Source: Lachnospiraceae bacterium
GTDB taxonomy: Bacteria > Bacillota > Clostridia > Lachnospirales > Lachnospiraceae
Direction: 5' to 3'
Assembly (NCBI GenBank): GCA_015057635.1
Contig: SVEB01000013.1
Location: forward strand, 1 to 45,729
DNA length: 45,729 bases
This document shows, piece by piece, positions 26,978 to 34,760 of the stretch. The notes beneath the pieces are model-generated. The model was not told the DNA's origin and ran no database searches. It worked only from the letters and a program-made list of their open reading frames with translations. Position 1 is the stretch's first letter; each line of letters begins with the position of its first letter. A program made the translations under genes and the position numbers.

Positions 26978-27060
26978 TAACTCAAACTTCGCAGTCGATT
27001 TTTGTATTACAGGCATTCACTACACTGCCTAGACTAAAATCAACTGTGAAGTTTGAGTTA
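26978..27060. repeat. Long hairpin abutting the stop of the FAD oxidoreductase gene
   Basis: Arms 26978-27002 and 27036-27060 match at 23 of 25 positions; AGGCA/TGCCT pair inside. The right arm touches the stop codon at 27061. No T-run follows on either strand, so it is not an ordinary terminator. It may protect the 3' end of the message or be a palindromic insertion. Confidence 0.6.
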
Positions 27061-28470
27061 TTATCTTTCAGGATAGATTTTCTTTAAGATGCTTCTGGCA
27101 ACGCTTAACCCATTAGCAGAAGCCTGTAAAAGCCCTCTTGTCACAGATGCTCCATCACCGATAGCACGCAAGCCTTTTATGCTTGTTTCAAAATCATCAT
27201 TCACCACCACTTTATTGGAATAGAATTTCACTTCAACACCATACATTAATGTCTCATCACTTGCGATACCCGGTGTTACCTTATCAAGTGCCAAAATCAT
27301 TTCCTTAATATCTACCATAATACGATGTGGAAAAACAAGGGATAGATCCCCCGGAACCGCATCTTTTAGTGTCGGGATCAAATTATTCCGGCAGAGTCTT
27401 TCTTCCGTCGTTCTTCTTCCTCTCTGGAAATCCCCAAATGTCTGTACTAAAATCTTCCCGTCACAGAGCATATTGCTGAGCTGTGCGATGTGTTTGCCGT
27501 ACTGAATCGGTGTCTTAAATGGTTTGGTAAAATTCTTAGATACCAGAATTGCAAAATTAGTATTGTCTGTCTTTCGGTCTTTCGATTTATACGCATGCCC
27601 ATTCACAACCGCAAGGCCGTTCTCATAATACTCCGTTGCCACCTCCCCGGATGGATTGGTACAGAATACCCGCACTTTATCATCAAATGTTGGAGTATGA
27701 TAGATGAGTTTCGCTTCGTATAAGGAATCGTTAAGCTCTTTCATAATCTCATCCCTTACTTCCACACGCACTCCAATATCAACCGTTCCAACCTTTGTCT
27801 CAATCTGCTGATTCTCACATACATGGCTGAACCATTCAGACCCTTCTCTTCCGACTGCGCATACAATCTCATCGGCGTAATATGTATCTCCTTTGTCGGT
27901 CGTAACACCTCTGACTTTTCCATCCTCAATCAAGATATTGCTGACCATTGTACGAAACTGCATGCTAATTCCCGCATCCAAAAGATGCTTCTGCAGCCTT
28001 GCATATATCTTATAGCCTTCCTCCGTTCCAAGATGACGAATTGGACATTCAATCAACTTTAAGTTCGCATTGATTGCTTTTCGGCGTATTTCCCGAATCT
28101 CATCCTTCTTATCAATACCATAAACCTTTTGGTCTGCCCCGAACTCTAGATAAATCGTGTCTGCTTCTTTTAACAGGGAAGAGGCCTGATCATATCCTAA
28201 GATTTCCGGAAGATTTCCTCCTACATCCGGAGACAGTGATAACTTTCCGTCAGAAAATGCACCTGCTCCTGCAAATCCAGTTGTAATCGAACACGGCTTG
28301 CATCCCATGCATTTATTTGTCGTTCTTTTCGGACAGGATCTTTCTTCAATCCTTCTTCCTTTTTCAATCATAAGCACTTTCAGATCCGGTTTCTGTCTGA
28401 TCAATTCGTATGCACAAAAAATTCCGGACGGACCGGCTCCTATTATAATAACATCATATCTTTTATCCAT
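27061..28470 (-). CDS. FAD-dependent oxidoreductase (COG2509 type)
   Basis: This 469-residue flavoprotein opens with a dinucleotide-binding fold, YDVIIIGAGPSGIFCAYEL. A four-Cys cluster follows, SCPKRTTNKCMGCKPCSIT, and then GFAGAGAFSDGKLSLSPDVGG. The combination is typical of the COG2509 group of uncharacterised FAD-dependent dehydrogenases. The C-terminal part has LRAIGDGASVTRGLLQASANG, the second FAD contact. The Cys group may bind metal or an Fe-S cluster (inference). ATG at 28470 is preferred over 28479 because GAGGT lies nearly against the latter. It is followed by the hairpin at 26978-27060 and preceded by a 1-kb spacer. The substrate is unknown. Confidence 0.87.
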   Translation of the reverse strand: MDKRYDVIIIGAGPSGIFCAYELIRQKPDLKVLMIEKGRRIEERSCPKRTTNKCMGCKPCSITTGFAGAGAFSDGKLSLSPDVGGNLPEILGYDQASSLLKEADTIYLEFGADQKVYGIDKKDEIREIRRKAINANLKLIECPIRHLGTEEGYKIYARLQKHLLDAGISMQFRTMVSNILIEDGKVRGVTTDKGDTYYADEIVCAVGREGSEWFSHVCENQQIETKVGTVDIGVRVEVRDEIMKELNDSLYEAKLIYHTPTFDDKVRVFCTNPSGEVATEYYENGLAVVNGHAYKSKDRKTDNTNFAILVSKNFTKPFKTPIQYGKHIAQLSNMLCDGKILVQTFGDFQRGRRTTEERLCRNNLIPTLKDAVPGDLSLVFPHRIMVDIKEMILALDKVTPGIASDETLMYGVEVKFYSNKVVVNDDFETSIKGLRAIGDGASVTRGLLQASANGLSVARSILKKIYPER

Positions 28471-28506
28471 CGTAGTCATTACCTCATGTTTCTACAGATT
28501 TGTGGG

Positions 28507-28512
28507 ATTATA
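28507..28512 (-). promoter_or_regulatory. Possible -10 element of the FAD oxidoreductase gene
   Basis: TATAAT on the minus strand lies 37 bp before the ATG at 28470. No convincing -35 hexamer was found at 16-18 bp. Confidence 0.3.
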
Positions 28513-28662
28513 ATACGACACTCACAGAAATAACTTACCACTTTTCTATTTTTTTGTAAATATCAGGTGAACAAAATACCATGACTTGTCTGACCATTAT
28601 GAATTTCCTATCTTTCATAATATTTTCTGAATTACTTTTAATTGTCTGAATATTGTTCGTAT

Positions 28663-28874
28663 ATATCCACATTATCCACATAGTTTTCAACATTTCTTTG
28701 TAATCTTCAGACTTTGTTTAAAGAGCTCTACTTCCCCTCATTCGGAATAAATGCAGAAAATATGCTAAGTCGCAAGAAAATGACCGGAATATTTCACCAT
28801 ATATGTACATTCCAATCAATTCACTTATTTATCCACATCAAAAATAGTCCACCGCATTTTCCACAATATCCACA
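28663..28874. other. Cluster of five DnaA-box-like 9-mers
   Basis: Two perfect TTATCCACA boxes lie at 28672-28680 and 28829-28837. One-mismatch boxes are ATATCCACA at 28663-28671 and 28866-28874, and TTTTCCACA at 28857-28865. All share one orientation, and two pairs directly abut. The surroundings are AT-rich. There is no dnaA, dnaN or rpmH nearby, so this is more likely a DnaA-binding regulatory cluster than oriC. Confidence 0.5.
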
Positions 28875-28975
28875 GCTTCTTACCTCATATATTGAAAATC
28901 ATTCCCACACTCCACGAATCATTAATGCACCTCATCTCTTTTGACACCTTTTTAGCCTCTTTCCCGGCTAAAGTC

Positions 28976-29002
28976 CTATGCATCATCTAACATCGTTCCC
29001 AT
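28976..29002 (-). CDS. Micro-ORF of 8 codons (MGTMLDDA)
   Basis: A consensus AGGAGGT (29010-29016) lies 7 nt before an ATG that opens only eight codons. It follows the 32-codon ORF at 29019-29117 by 16 nt. The good ribosome site is the only evidence for translation. It could be a leader peptide or the remains of a broken gene. Confidence 0.3.
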   Translation of the reverse strand: MGTMLDDA

Positions 29003-29018
29003 AAGGGGTACCTCCTTG

Positions 29019-29117
29019 CTATAAAACTTTTCTTCGCGCCTCATAAGACAAAAATCCGGCACAGAATATTACAGGACGATCAAATATGCGTTGCCATTCT
29101 CTGATTTCACTTAGCAT
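29019..29117 (-). CDS. Small ORF of 32 codons overlapping a 7-codon ORF
   Basis: The ORF starts MLSEIREWQRIF and ends SYEARRKVL. Its ATG overlaps the end of the upstream 7-codon ORF (ATGCTAA), so it could be translated by reinitiation. I recognise no family. It may be a fragment of a decayed gene. Confidence 0.25.
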   Translation of the reverse strand: MLSEIREWQRIFDRPVIFCAGFLSYEARRKVL

Positions 29118-29134
29118 GGCTCGCAGTATGACAC
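29111..29134 (-). CDS. Micro-ORF of 7 codons (MSYCEPC)
   Basis: A perfect AGGAGG (29143-29148) is 8 nt from a GTG start. The peptide has two Cys in seven residues. Translation is plausible; function unknown. Confidence 0.3.
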   Translation of the reverse strand: MSYCEPC

Positions 29135-29305
29135 GAACAGCACCTCCTTTCGTACTACTTTTCACTTCATAATTTTAAACTTACCAACAACCAAAAGTCC
29201 CTTTGACTTGCTGGTTATAAAGAAAGCATAAAAAAACTAGCGTCGCATCTTGAAATCGATTTGTCAGACACAGATCAGCAGACTTACCGACAGCAAAAAA
29301 AGAAA
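29135..29305. other. Non-coding spacer with a small hairpin
   Basis: Apart from the SD of the 7-codon ORF, the only structure is a hairpin at 29189-29216, with AACCA/TGGTT and AAGTC/GACTT arms on the minus strand. I see no gene in this stretch. Confidence 0.4.
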
Positions 29306-29338
29306 GGGATGCTACCGTAAAGATAGCATCCCTTTCGC
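29306..29338 (-). terminator. Terminator of the scpA-scpB operon
   Basis: AAAGGGATGCTA and TAGCATCCCTTT are perfect arms, followed on the minus strand by CTTTTTTT. It lies about 200 bp beyond the scpB stop. Confidence 0.85.
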
Positions 29339-29536
29339 ACTTACTTATTTATTCCGTTTTTTATCCCACCCCGTTAGCCCTCTGCTCTTAAAACAGTGAT
29401 TTTACGTAGCTTTCCTTGTTTTCTTATGTCAGGGGCATAAAAAGAGAGCCTTCTCTCTTTCTACCGCATCTGGATATAACGTTTTATCTGTCTGATTTTT
29501 CTTCCTTGTCCAGAATCCATATGTCTTCTCTAAAGC

Positions 29537-30115
29537 TTACAGTTCTAACTTCATCTGTACTTCTTTTTCCGCTTCTTGCTTAAAGTCGGCAACTTTCTCA
29601 GCAGATACCGCCGGAAGATCTCCTAATGTGGTAAGACCGAAGTTTCGTAAGAAATCCTCTGTCGTTCCAAATAAAATCGGCCTTCCCGGTGCATCCATAC
29701 GTCCCACTTCGCAGACAAGATTGTATTCCACCAGCTTATTAACTGCATGATCAGACTTCACGCCTCGGATATTCTCAATCTCCTGCTTGGTGATTGGCTG
29801 CTTATAAGCAATAATGGACAGCGTCTCCAATAAGATATCTGTCAGCATATGCTTCTTTGGCACATGTGCGATCTGAATCAGCGCCTCGTACATAGATGCT
29901 TTCGTACACATCTGGAAGGAGTCATTAATTTCAATAATCTTAATGCCTCTGGATTCATCCTCATACCGGTCCATCATATTTCGTATAATCTTTCTTACCG
30001 TCTTTTCATCCTGTTCCACGGCAGCTGCGATTCGATCTAATTCAACCGCATCTCCCATTGTAAATAGAATGGCTTCTATCATGGCTTCTAAACGTTTCAA
30101 GTTCGTATATTCCAT
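29537..30115 (-). CDS. scpB: Segregation and condensation protein B
   Basis: This 192-residue protein has the two winged-helix domains of ScpB. Signatures are LKRLEAMIEAILFTMGDAVELDRIA at the N-terminus, LTDILLETLSIIAYKQPITKQEIENIRGV in the middle, and GRMDAPGRPILFGTTEDFLRNFGL near the end. ScpB dimers bind ScpA and regulate the Smc condensin that compacts and segregates the chromosome. It lies 116 bp behind scpA in the same direction. A 9-bp tandem repeat sits just before its ribosome site (GAAGGGA). Length and motifs are complete. Confidence 0.96.
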   Translation of the reverse strand: MEYTNLKRLEAMIEAILFTMGDAVELDRIAAAVEQDEKTVRKIIRNMMDRYEDESRGIKIIEINDSFQMCTKASMYEALIQIAHVPKKHMLTDILLETLSIIAYKQPITKQEIENIRGVKSDHAVNKLVEYNLVCEVGRMDAPGRPILFGTTEDFLRNFGLTTLGDLPAVSAEKVADFKQEAEKEVQMKLEL

Positions 30116-30131
30116 ATGTAACCAGTCCCTT

Positions 30132-30158
30132 CTATTATTTCTATTATTTCTATTATTT
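30132..30158. repeat. Three exact tandem copies of a 9-mer before scpB
   Basis: CTATTATTT is repeated three times exactly in the scpA-scpB gap, a few bases before the scpB ribosome site. Slippage could change the leader length but not the SD-ATG spacing. Confidence 0.75.
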
Positions 30159-30231
30159 CTTTTCTTCTTTTATTTCTGTCCGCTTTCTTTCAGATGGATC
30201 CTGTCTAAGGCAACCTGTCCCTTTAAGACTT

Positions 30232-31014
30232 CTATTCCATCGAAAAATCATCTACCGGCGCAATATCATTCGCCAGATATTCAATACTGATATCATCAAA
30301 CAGCTCATCCTGTGTAATCTGAATACGCTGCATCTTCATCAGTTCTAGTATTCCTAAAAATGTAACGATAATATCCATCTTCCTAGCCTGTTTTTCTAAC
30401 AGCTTTCGGAAACTGAATCTTCGGTGCAGCAGGCCATATTCCTGAATCTCTAAAATCTTCTGCGACAGATTGAGTTCTTCCTTCTCAATCTTGCCAAACG
30501 TACTTCGAATCGGATCCAGCTTGTCCACCTGTTTTTTCATAACAGAACGGAAGATGGCATGCAGCTTGGCAAGCGTTAAATCACCAAGAATATCCGCCAC
30601 ATTGATCGGTTCCTCATATTCCTTAATCTCATCCGGCACGGTATTGTCTTTAAACAGTATTTTTTCCGCATCGATCTGCTTGTCCTTTAATTCCAGAGAA
30701 GCATATTTGTACAGCTTATATTCCAGAAGTCGTTCCACTAATTCCTGACGCGGATCGACTTCCTCTTCTTCTTCCTGCTTTTTCTCTACCGGAAGAAGCA
30801 TCTTGGATTTGATTCGTAAAAGCGTAGCTGCCATTACTAAGAATTCGCTCATAATCTCTAAATTCTTCTCTTCCATTGCACGGATATAAGCCAGATACTG
30901 TTCTGTAATCTCCACAATCGGAATATCGTATATATTAACTTTATTCTTATCAATCAGATGAAGCAAAAGGTCTAATGGACCTTCAAATGCCTCTAATTTT
31001 ACGGGTATCCCCAT
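30232..31014 (-). CDS. scpA: Segregation and condensation protein A (kleisin)
   Basis: This 260-residue kleisin of the Smc-ScpAB complex begins with the typical VKLEAFEGPLDLLLHLIDKNKVNIYDIPIVEITEQYL. It continues with EFLVMAATLLRIKSKMLLP and an acidic stretch (KKQEEEEEVDPRQEL). It ends with the winged-helix that touches the Smc head (IVTFLGILELMKMQRIQITQDELFDDISI). It bridges the Smc heads and recruits ScpB. GAAGGAG lies 10 nt before the ATG. It lies 40 bp behind the protease-like membrane protein gene and is probably cotranscribed with it. Confidence 0.96.
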   Translation of the reverse strand: MGIPVKLEAFEGPLDLLLHLIDKNKVNIYDIPIVEITEQYLAYIRAMEEKNLEIMSEFLVMAATLLRIKSKMLLPVEKKQEEEEEVDPRQELVERLLEYKLYKYASLELKDKQIDAEKILFKDNTVPDEIKEYEEPINVADILGDLTLAKLHAIFRSVMKKQVDKLDPIRSTFGKIEKEELNLSQKILEIQEYGLLHRRFSFRKLLEKQARKMDIIVTFLGILELMKMQRIQITQDELFDDISIEYLANDIAPVDDFSME

Positions 31015-31054
31015 ACGTGTTGATTCTCCTTCTATAAAAATCCACTATAGCCTC

Positions 31055-31654
31055 TTACAAGAATAGTCCCAGCACTGCACCGCTTATGGAACGGATGATT
31101 CCTAAGAGAACAGTAAAAAGCCAGACCATCTTAATCAGATAATCCGCACGAATCACAGTGAAAAACTTTAACGGACTCGTAGCCGCTATCACCAATCCCA
31201 TATCACTTGCCATATATGGAAATAAATTCGTTATCAGCATGCCCATGCTTATTAAAGCATACGCACATGTAAAGTAAACCATAAACTCATATAAAAACGA
31301 ATGGGATCCTACAATCACAAACGTATAATCCATATGAAAACAAAAGCGCAGCACAGCCGTGCTCGCTAAAAATTGAACCAGCAGGGATAGATATCCCGCT
31401 ATTCCCAGTATCATATTCATCTTTTTTTCTTTGATTCGGTATAAATAAGGCTTCGAAAAGCCCGCCTTCGTAACCACACAAAAAATCAGCCCTATCGGAT
31501 CGATATAATGATACAGGCTAAATACATTCTTATAAGGAAGATTGTGTTTCTTCTCATTATATTGATAAATCATCGCCTTTGGCAGTTCATGCAGGATCAT
31601 AATGATCGCTCCTGCTATAAAGGAAGCTGCCAAAACCATCAGCTGTTCTTTCAT
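31055..31654 (-). CDS. Membrane protein resembling a degenerate site-2 protease (M50-like)
   Basis: This 199-residue protein has about five hydrophobic helices. The layout copies small site-2 proteases: LHELPKA at residues 21-27 where HExxH is expected, HYIDPIGLIF at 49-58, AGFSKPY, and LITNLFPYMASDMG at the place of the NxxPxxxxDG motif. The first His, the Glu and the third-ligand Asp are present, but the second His of HExxH is Lys. A protease with this change would be expected to be inactive, so a pseudoprotease or a re-purposed membrane protein is inferred. The gene lies between the metallophosphoesterase and scpA in one apparent operon. A hypothetical-protein label would be the cautious alternative. 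Confidence 0.6.
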   Translation of the reverse strand: MKEQLMVLAASFIAGAIIMILHELPKAMIYQYNEKKHNLPYKNVFSLYHYIDPIGLIFCVVTKAGFSKPYLYRIKEKKMNMILGIAGYLSLLVQFLASTAVLRFCFHMDYTFVIVGSHSFLYEFMVYFTCAYALISMGMLITNLFPYMASDMGLVIAATSPLKFFTVIRADYLIKMVWLFTVLLGIIRSISGAVLGLFL

Positions 31655-31678
31655 TCGCTTCCATTACCTTTCTTTTTT

Positions 31679-31703
31679 ACACCGGCAAAGTCTGCCGGTG
31701 TAA
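31679..31703. repeat. Perfect 9-bp hairpin between metallophosphoesterase and protease-like gene
   Basis: TACACCGGC and GCCGGTGTA flank a 7-nt loop. The T-run lies on the wrong side for a terminator on the minus strand. It may reduce read-through or influence translation of the next gene, whose SD follows closely. Confidence 0.6.
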
Positions 31704-31709
31704 AATTCA

Positions 31710-32669
31710 TTACTCCTGCCTTGTCCCTGACTTTCTGCGCAATTCCACACAGATCAGTTCCGGACGATTAAACACTCTCACAGGAATGGTATGAGTCCCA
31801 AGTCCTCTGGATAACAGCATAATGCTGTCCCCTTCTTTAAAAAGACCGGCATCATAAGCCGGAAATATCTCATACTGCGGTGATATCACGCCTCCAAAAT
31901 ACGGAAGCCGCATCACTCCGCCATGTACATGACCGGAAAGAATAAAATCCGCTCCCCAGGAAGCATATTCTTTAAAATAACATGGCATATGCGCAAGCAG
32001 TATCTGGTATCCTTTGCTGTTTGCATGCCCCGCAAAAGCAGTCAGATCCTTTTCTGACAAAGGAATCGGTCTGCCGCCTTTTTTAAAATAAGACAGTGGC
32101 AGATTCAGCCCGGTGATCCGGATGGAATCTCCTTCTTTATATAGATCAATGCTCATGTTATCTAAATAGATAACACCCATTTCCTTTAACTTCTCTAAGA
32201 AGTCCTCAAAGGAATATGCACTGTTTTCTTTCTTTTTCTCATATAAACCCTTTGAGAAAGACTTTCCTGCCGTTTTCTGCGGCTCAATGTGATTCTTGTC
32301 TTCTTCCCACATCTGCCACTTGCATTCGTGATTTCCCGGTGAGAAATAAACCGGATAATCCTTCGCAAGCCTCTCTAATAATTCCATTGCGATATGATTC
32401 TTATGAGGCTCACTTGCCGTAATCATATCTCCTGATATCAAAATAAGATCCGGGGATAACTCTTTGATCTTCTTAATCAGTCTTTCATTCCCTGTTCCAA
32501 ATAAATTGTTATGCAAATCTGAGATACAGACCATCTTCAGACCATCAAACGCATTGGGTACGGAATCCTGCTCTAAAATATAATTGCTGATAGCCAGATT
32601 TTTATTCTCGAATGCAAGATATAGAATTCCTAATATAAGAAGTATCACAATAATTAAAATAAATTGCAT
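31710..32669 (-). CDS. Calcineurin-like metallophosphoesterase, membrane-anchored
   Basis: This 319-residue protein begins with one membrane helix (MQFILIIVILLILGILYLAF) followed by the phosphoesterase domain. Metal-ligand blocks are CISDLHNNLFG, ISGDMITA, SPGNHECKW, LLAHMPCYF and LSGHVHGGVMRLP, and it ends GLGTHTIPVRVFNRPEL. Start 32669 is used because AGGAGAG lies 5 nt upstream; the frame opens at 32690. Compared with the paralogue at 6894-7751 it has an extra charged insertion of about 30 residues after GNHE (EEDKNHIEPQKTAGKSFSKGLYEKKKENS). Its place behind a DacF-type carboxypeptidase suggests a cell-envelope role (inference); the substrate is unknown. Confidence 0.92.
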   Translation of the reverse strand: MQFILIIVILLILGILYLAFENKNLAISNYILEQDSVPNAFDGLKMVCISDLHNNLFGTGNERLIKKIKELSPDLILISGDMITASEPHKNHIAMELLERLAKDYPVYFSPGNHECKWQMWEEDKNHIEPQKTAGKSFSKGLYEKKKENSAYSFEDFLEKLKEMGVIYLDNMSIDLYKEGDSIRITGLNLPLSYFKKGGRPIPLSEKDLTAFAGHANSKGYQILLAHMPCYFKEYASWGADFILSGHVHGGVMRLPYFGGVISPQYEIFPAYDAGLFKEGDSIMLLSRGLGTHTIPVRVFNRPELICVELRRKSGTRQE

Positions 32670-32776
32670 AGGCTCTCCTAACTCAAACAATACAGAATGC
32701 TCCGTACCCTTATACTATACAGGGTTGAAAGATTAATGTCAATAGAGCTTGGAAATGCTCCTCCCCTTTAAATTGG

Positions 32777-34141
32777 CTAAAAATATTTTGCCAGAAGACG
32801 TAAGAAGTAATCTGCGAAATTAGCCTGCCTTATGTTTTCTGCTGCAACAATTCCCACTTTCCCAATCTCTGTCTGGTTATAGTAATAGGTCACATAACCT
32901 ACTGTATCATTCTCTTTTATTGGTGCCGTCACAAATTCATTGATGGTCACTTCCCTTGTGATCTCAGAAGGCACTACCCCCTTTGTGCAAAGATGAGAGA
33001 AGGTCCCTTCCACTTTCACCTTTAATTCTTCTGCGATACCCTTCTTCACCTTTACGATCGGCATTGTGATATCCGCACCGTCATCTTTGTAAATCGTACA
33101 GTTTGCAAATCCATAATTTAAAAGCTTCGCTGCTTCACCAAAACGAAGTTTTGGATCCGGAGCCGCCATAATAACTGCAATCAGATCCATATCATCCCTT
33201 CTTGCAGTTGCTGACAGACAGTATTTAGCAAGACCAGTGGATCCGGTTTTAAGACCTGTAATCCCCTGATAGGACTTAATCAGTTTATTTGTATTCGTCA
33301 GTCCAAACTCGGTCTGGCCTTTCCTTGTTGTATGTACGATCGTATCCATCCAGACGGTGGAATAATTACTGATCTGCGGATATTTCATAATCAGTTCTCT
33401 TGACATCCGTGCTACATCCAGTGCAGATGTATAATGTCCATCCGTATCAAGCCCATAGCAGTTTACAAAATGCGTATTTTTCATTCCTAACGAAGCCGCT
33501 TTCTCATTCATCATCTTTACAAAAGCTTCTTCCGAACCGGCTATGAATTCTGCCATTGCAACGCTGGCATCATTAGCGCTTGCAATGCTGATGCATTTGA
33601 TCATCGTATTTACATCCTGTGTCTCAAAAGGCTCTAAATATACCTGCGATCCGCCCATGGAAGCAGCATGTTCACTTACAGATACGCTATCAGTTAAGGA
33701 TATCTTACCCTGATCAAGCGCTTCGAATATCAGAAGAAGGGTCATGATCTTTGTAATGCTCGCCGGTCTTAATTCCTTTGTCTCGTTTTTCGCATAAATG
33801 ATCTCTCCTGTGGAACCTTCCATCAAAACGGCTGCCGCTGCGGAAATATCAACAAGAACATTGGCATCGCCTGCTGCCTGTTCATTGTTAATCTCCGTCT
33901 CTGAAATCGCTTCCTCGATCTCATTCATCTGTTGCTCATCTACGTTATCGAGCTCATCGAAAACGATCTGATCGTATTCCTCCTCATGCTCCTTGGTCAC
34001 TTCTTCCGAGGCTTTCTTATCCCCATCCCCATTTGCCCCGGATGTCTGTTGTGCATGTAAAACACCCGTACTCGAAAACATAACTGCAAACGCTAAAAAT
34101 AGTATAAATACATTACGTCTGATTGCCCTGATTTTTTTCAT
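32777..34141 (-). CDS. D-alanyl-D-alanine carboxypeptidase (PBP5/DacF type, S11)
   Basis: The 454 residues begin with a signal peptide (VFILFLAFAVMFSSTGVLHA-QQ). An acidic linker runs to about residue 95. The S11 catalytic domain has all three motifs: ASITK (Ser128-Lys131), SAN in ISIASANDASVAMAEF, and KTG in GITGLKTGSTGLAKYC. The C-terminal beta domain (VKVKKGIAEELKVKVEGTF...) is followed by an amphipathic end, NFADYFLRLLAKYF, typical of membrane association. The enzyme removes the terminal D-Ala from peptidoglycan pentapeptides. It is the first gene of the block leading into scpAB, with a promoter at 34156-34183. Confidence 0.94.
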   Translation of the reverse strand: MKKIRAIRRNVFILFLAFAVMFSSTGVLHAQQTSGANGDGDKKASEEVTKEHEEEYDQIVFDELDNVDEQQMNEIEEAISETEINNEQAAGDANVLVDISAAAAVLMEGSTGEIIYAKNETKELRPASITKIMTLLLIFEALDQGKISLTDSVSVSEHAASMGGSQVYLEPFETQDVNTMIKCISIASANDASVAMAEFIAGSEEAFVKMMNEKAASLGMKNTHFVNCYGLDTDGHYTSALDVARMSRELIMKYPQISNYSTVWMDTIVHTTRKGQTEFGLTNTNKLIKSYQGITGLKTGSTGLAKYCLSATARRDDMDLIAVIMAAPDPKLRFGEAAKLLNYGFANCTIYKDDGADITMPIVKVKKGIAEELKVKVEGTFSHLCTKGVVPSEITREVTINEFVTAPIKENDTVGYVTYYYNQTEIGKVGIVAAENIRQANFADYFLRLLAKYF

Positions 34142-34155
34142 AACAGCAAATCCCT

Positions 34156-34183
34156 AACATAATATTTATACTATTTTAGTCAA
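34156..34183 (-). promoter_or_regulatory. Probable promoter of the carboxypeptidase gene
   Basis: On the minus strand TTGACT (34178-34183), a 16-bp spacer and TATGTT (34156-34161) lie just before the ATG at 34141. The transcript would have a very short leader. An alternative promoter may lie upstream. Confidence 0.4.
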
Positions 34184-34273
34184 TGGATATCATTTTTATG
34201 ACAGGTTGTTAGAAGAATTCCTGTCCCCTGTTTTTTTCCTTCCAAACTGCATTTTCCGCCTTTTACGATAAGA

Positions 34274-34480
34274 CTATTCCGCATCAAAGATCTCCGGATA
34301 CTCTACCACGCTGCGCACGATGCTATAACAGTTCTTACATACATAATGCTTGATCTTACTTGCTTTTGCTCCTGATATTCTCTCGTCCTTTAGTGCATGA
34401 ATACATCCCTGTGAAATCTGATAGCCGATCACAAATTCTCTCCCTTTACAAAAAGGGCATTCCATCTCTATCTGTTCCAT
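34274..34480 (-). CDS. Small zinc-ribbon protein
   Basis: The 68 residues carry CPFC at 9-12 and CKNC at about 49-52, a two-knuckle zinc ribbon, with a middle segment YQISQGCIHALKDERISGAKASKIKHYV. The protein ends in an acidic tail. No family function is known to me. AGAGATG precedes the start. It stands alone between the methyltransferase-like gene and the carboxypeptidase. Confidence 0.65.
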   Translation of the reverse strand: MEQIEMECPFCKGREFVIGYQISQGCIHALKDERISGAKASKIKHYVCKNCYSIVRSVVEYPEIFDAE

Positions 34481-34652
34481 GACATCTCTCCCGTATCATT
34501 TATTTATAAGAGCCTTAACTCTTATCTACAAAGGCAGTGCATAATTAAGTTATTATATTATATCCCAAATCGTCTCTAAAGTTTCAATAATTACTACTTT
34601 ATCATTCCTTACAAAATATGTCAACATTAAGTAGCTATGTACTGCCATAATA

Positions 34653-34716
34653 ACAAACAAAGCAATCCTTTACCAGATATGTGCTTCTTCACACGATATC
34701 CGATAACAGATTGCTT
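34653..34716 (-). terminator. Terminator behind the methyltransferase-like gene
   Basis: AAGCAATC and GATTGCTT form the outer stem, with ATATCGTGTG and GCACATAT pairing inside. TGTTTGTT follows on the minus strand. It starts about 45 bp past the stop at 34761. Confidence 0.6.
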
Positions 34717-34760
34717 CTTTTTCACTTTGTTAGAGCCTGTCTTGTTTGCGTTTCTTACTG

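Noticed and set aside
28714..28944. Plus-strand ORF of 76 codons in the long spacer
   Set aside because: It runs through the DnaA-box-like repeats, has no ribosome site and its composition (many His, Ile, Phe, Pro) reflects AT-rich non-coding DNA.
28480..29000. The DnaA-box cluster as the chromosomal origin
   Set aside because: No dnaA, dnaN or rpmH is near, and genes on both sides run in the same direction without the strand switch expected at oriC.
31679..31703. The 9-bp hairpin as a rho-independent terminator
   Set aside because: The T-run precedes rather than follows the stem in the direction of transcription.
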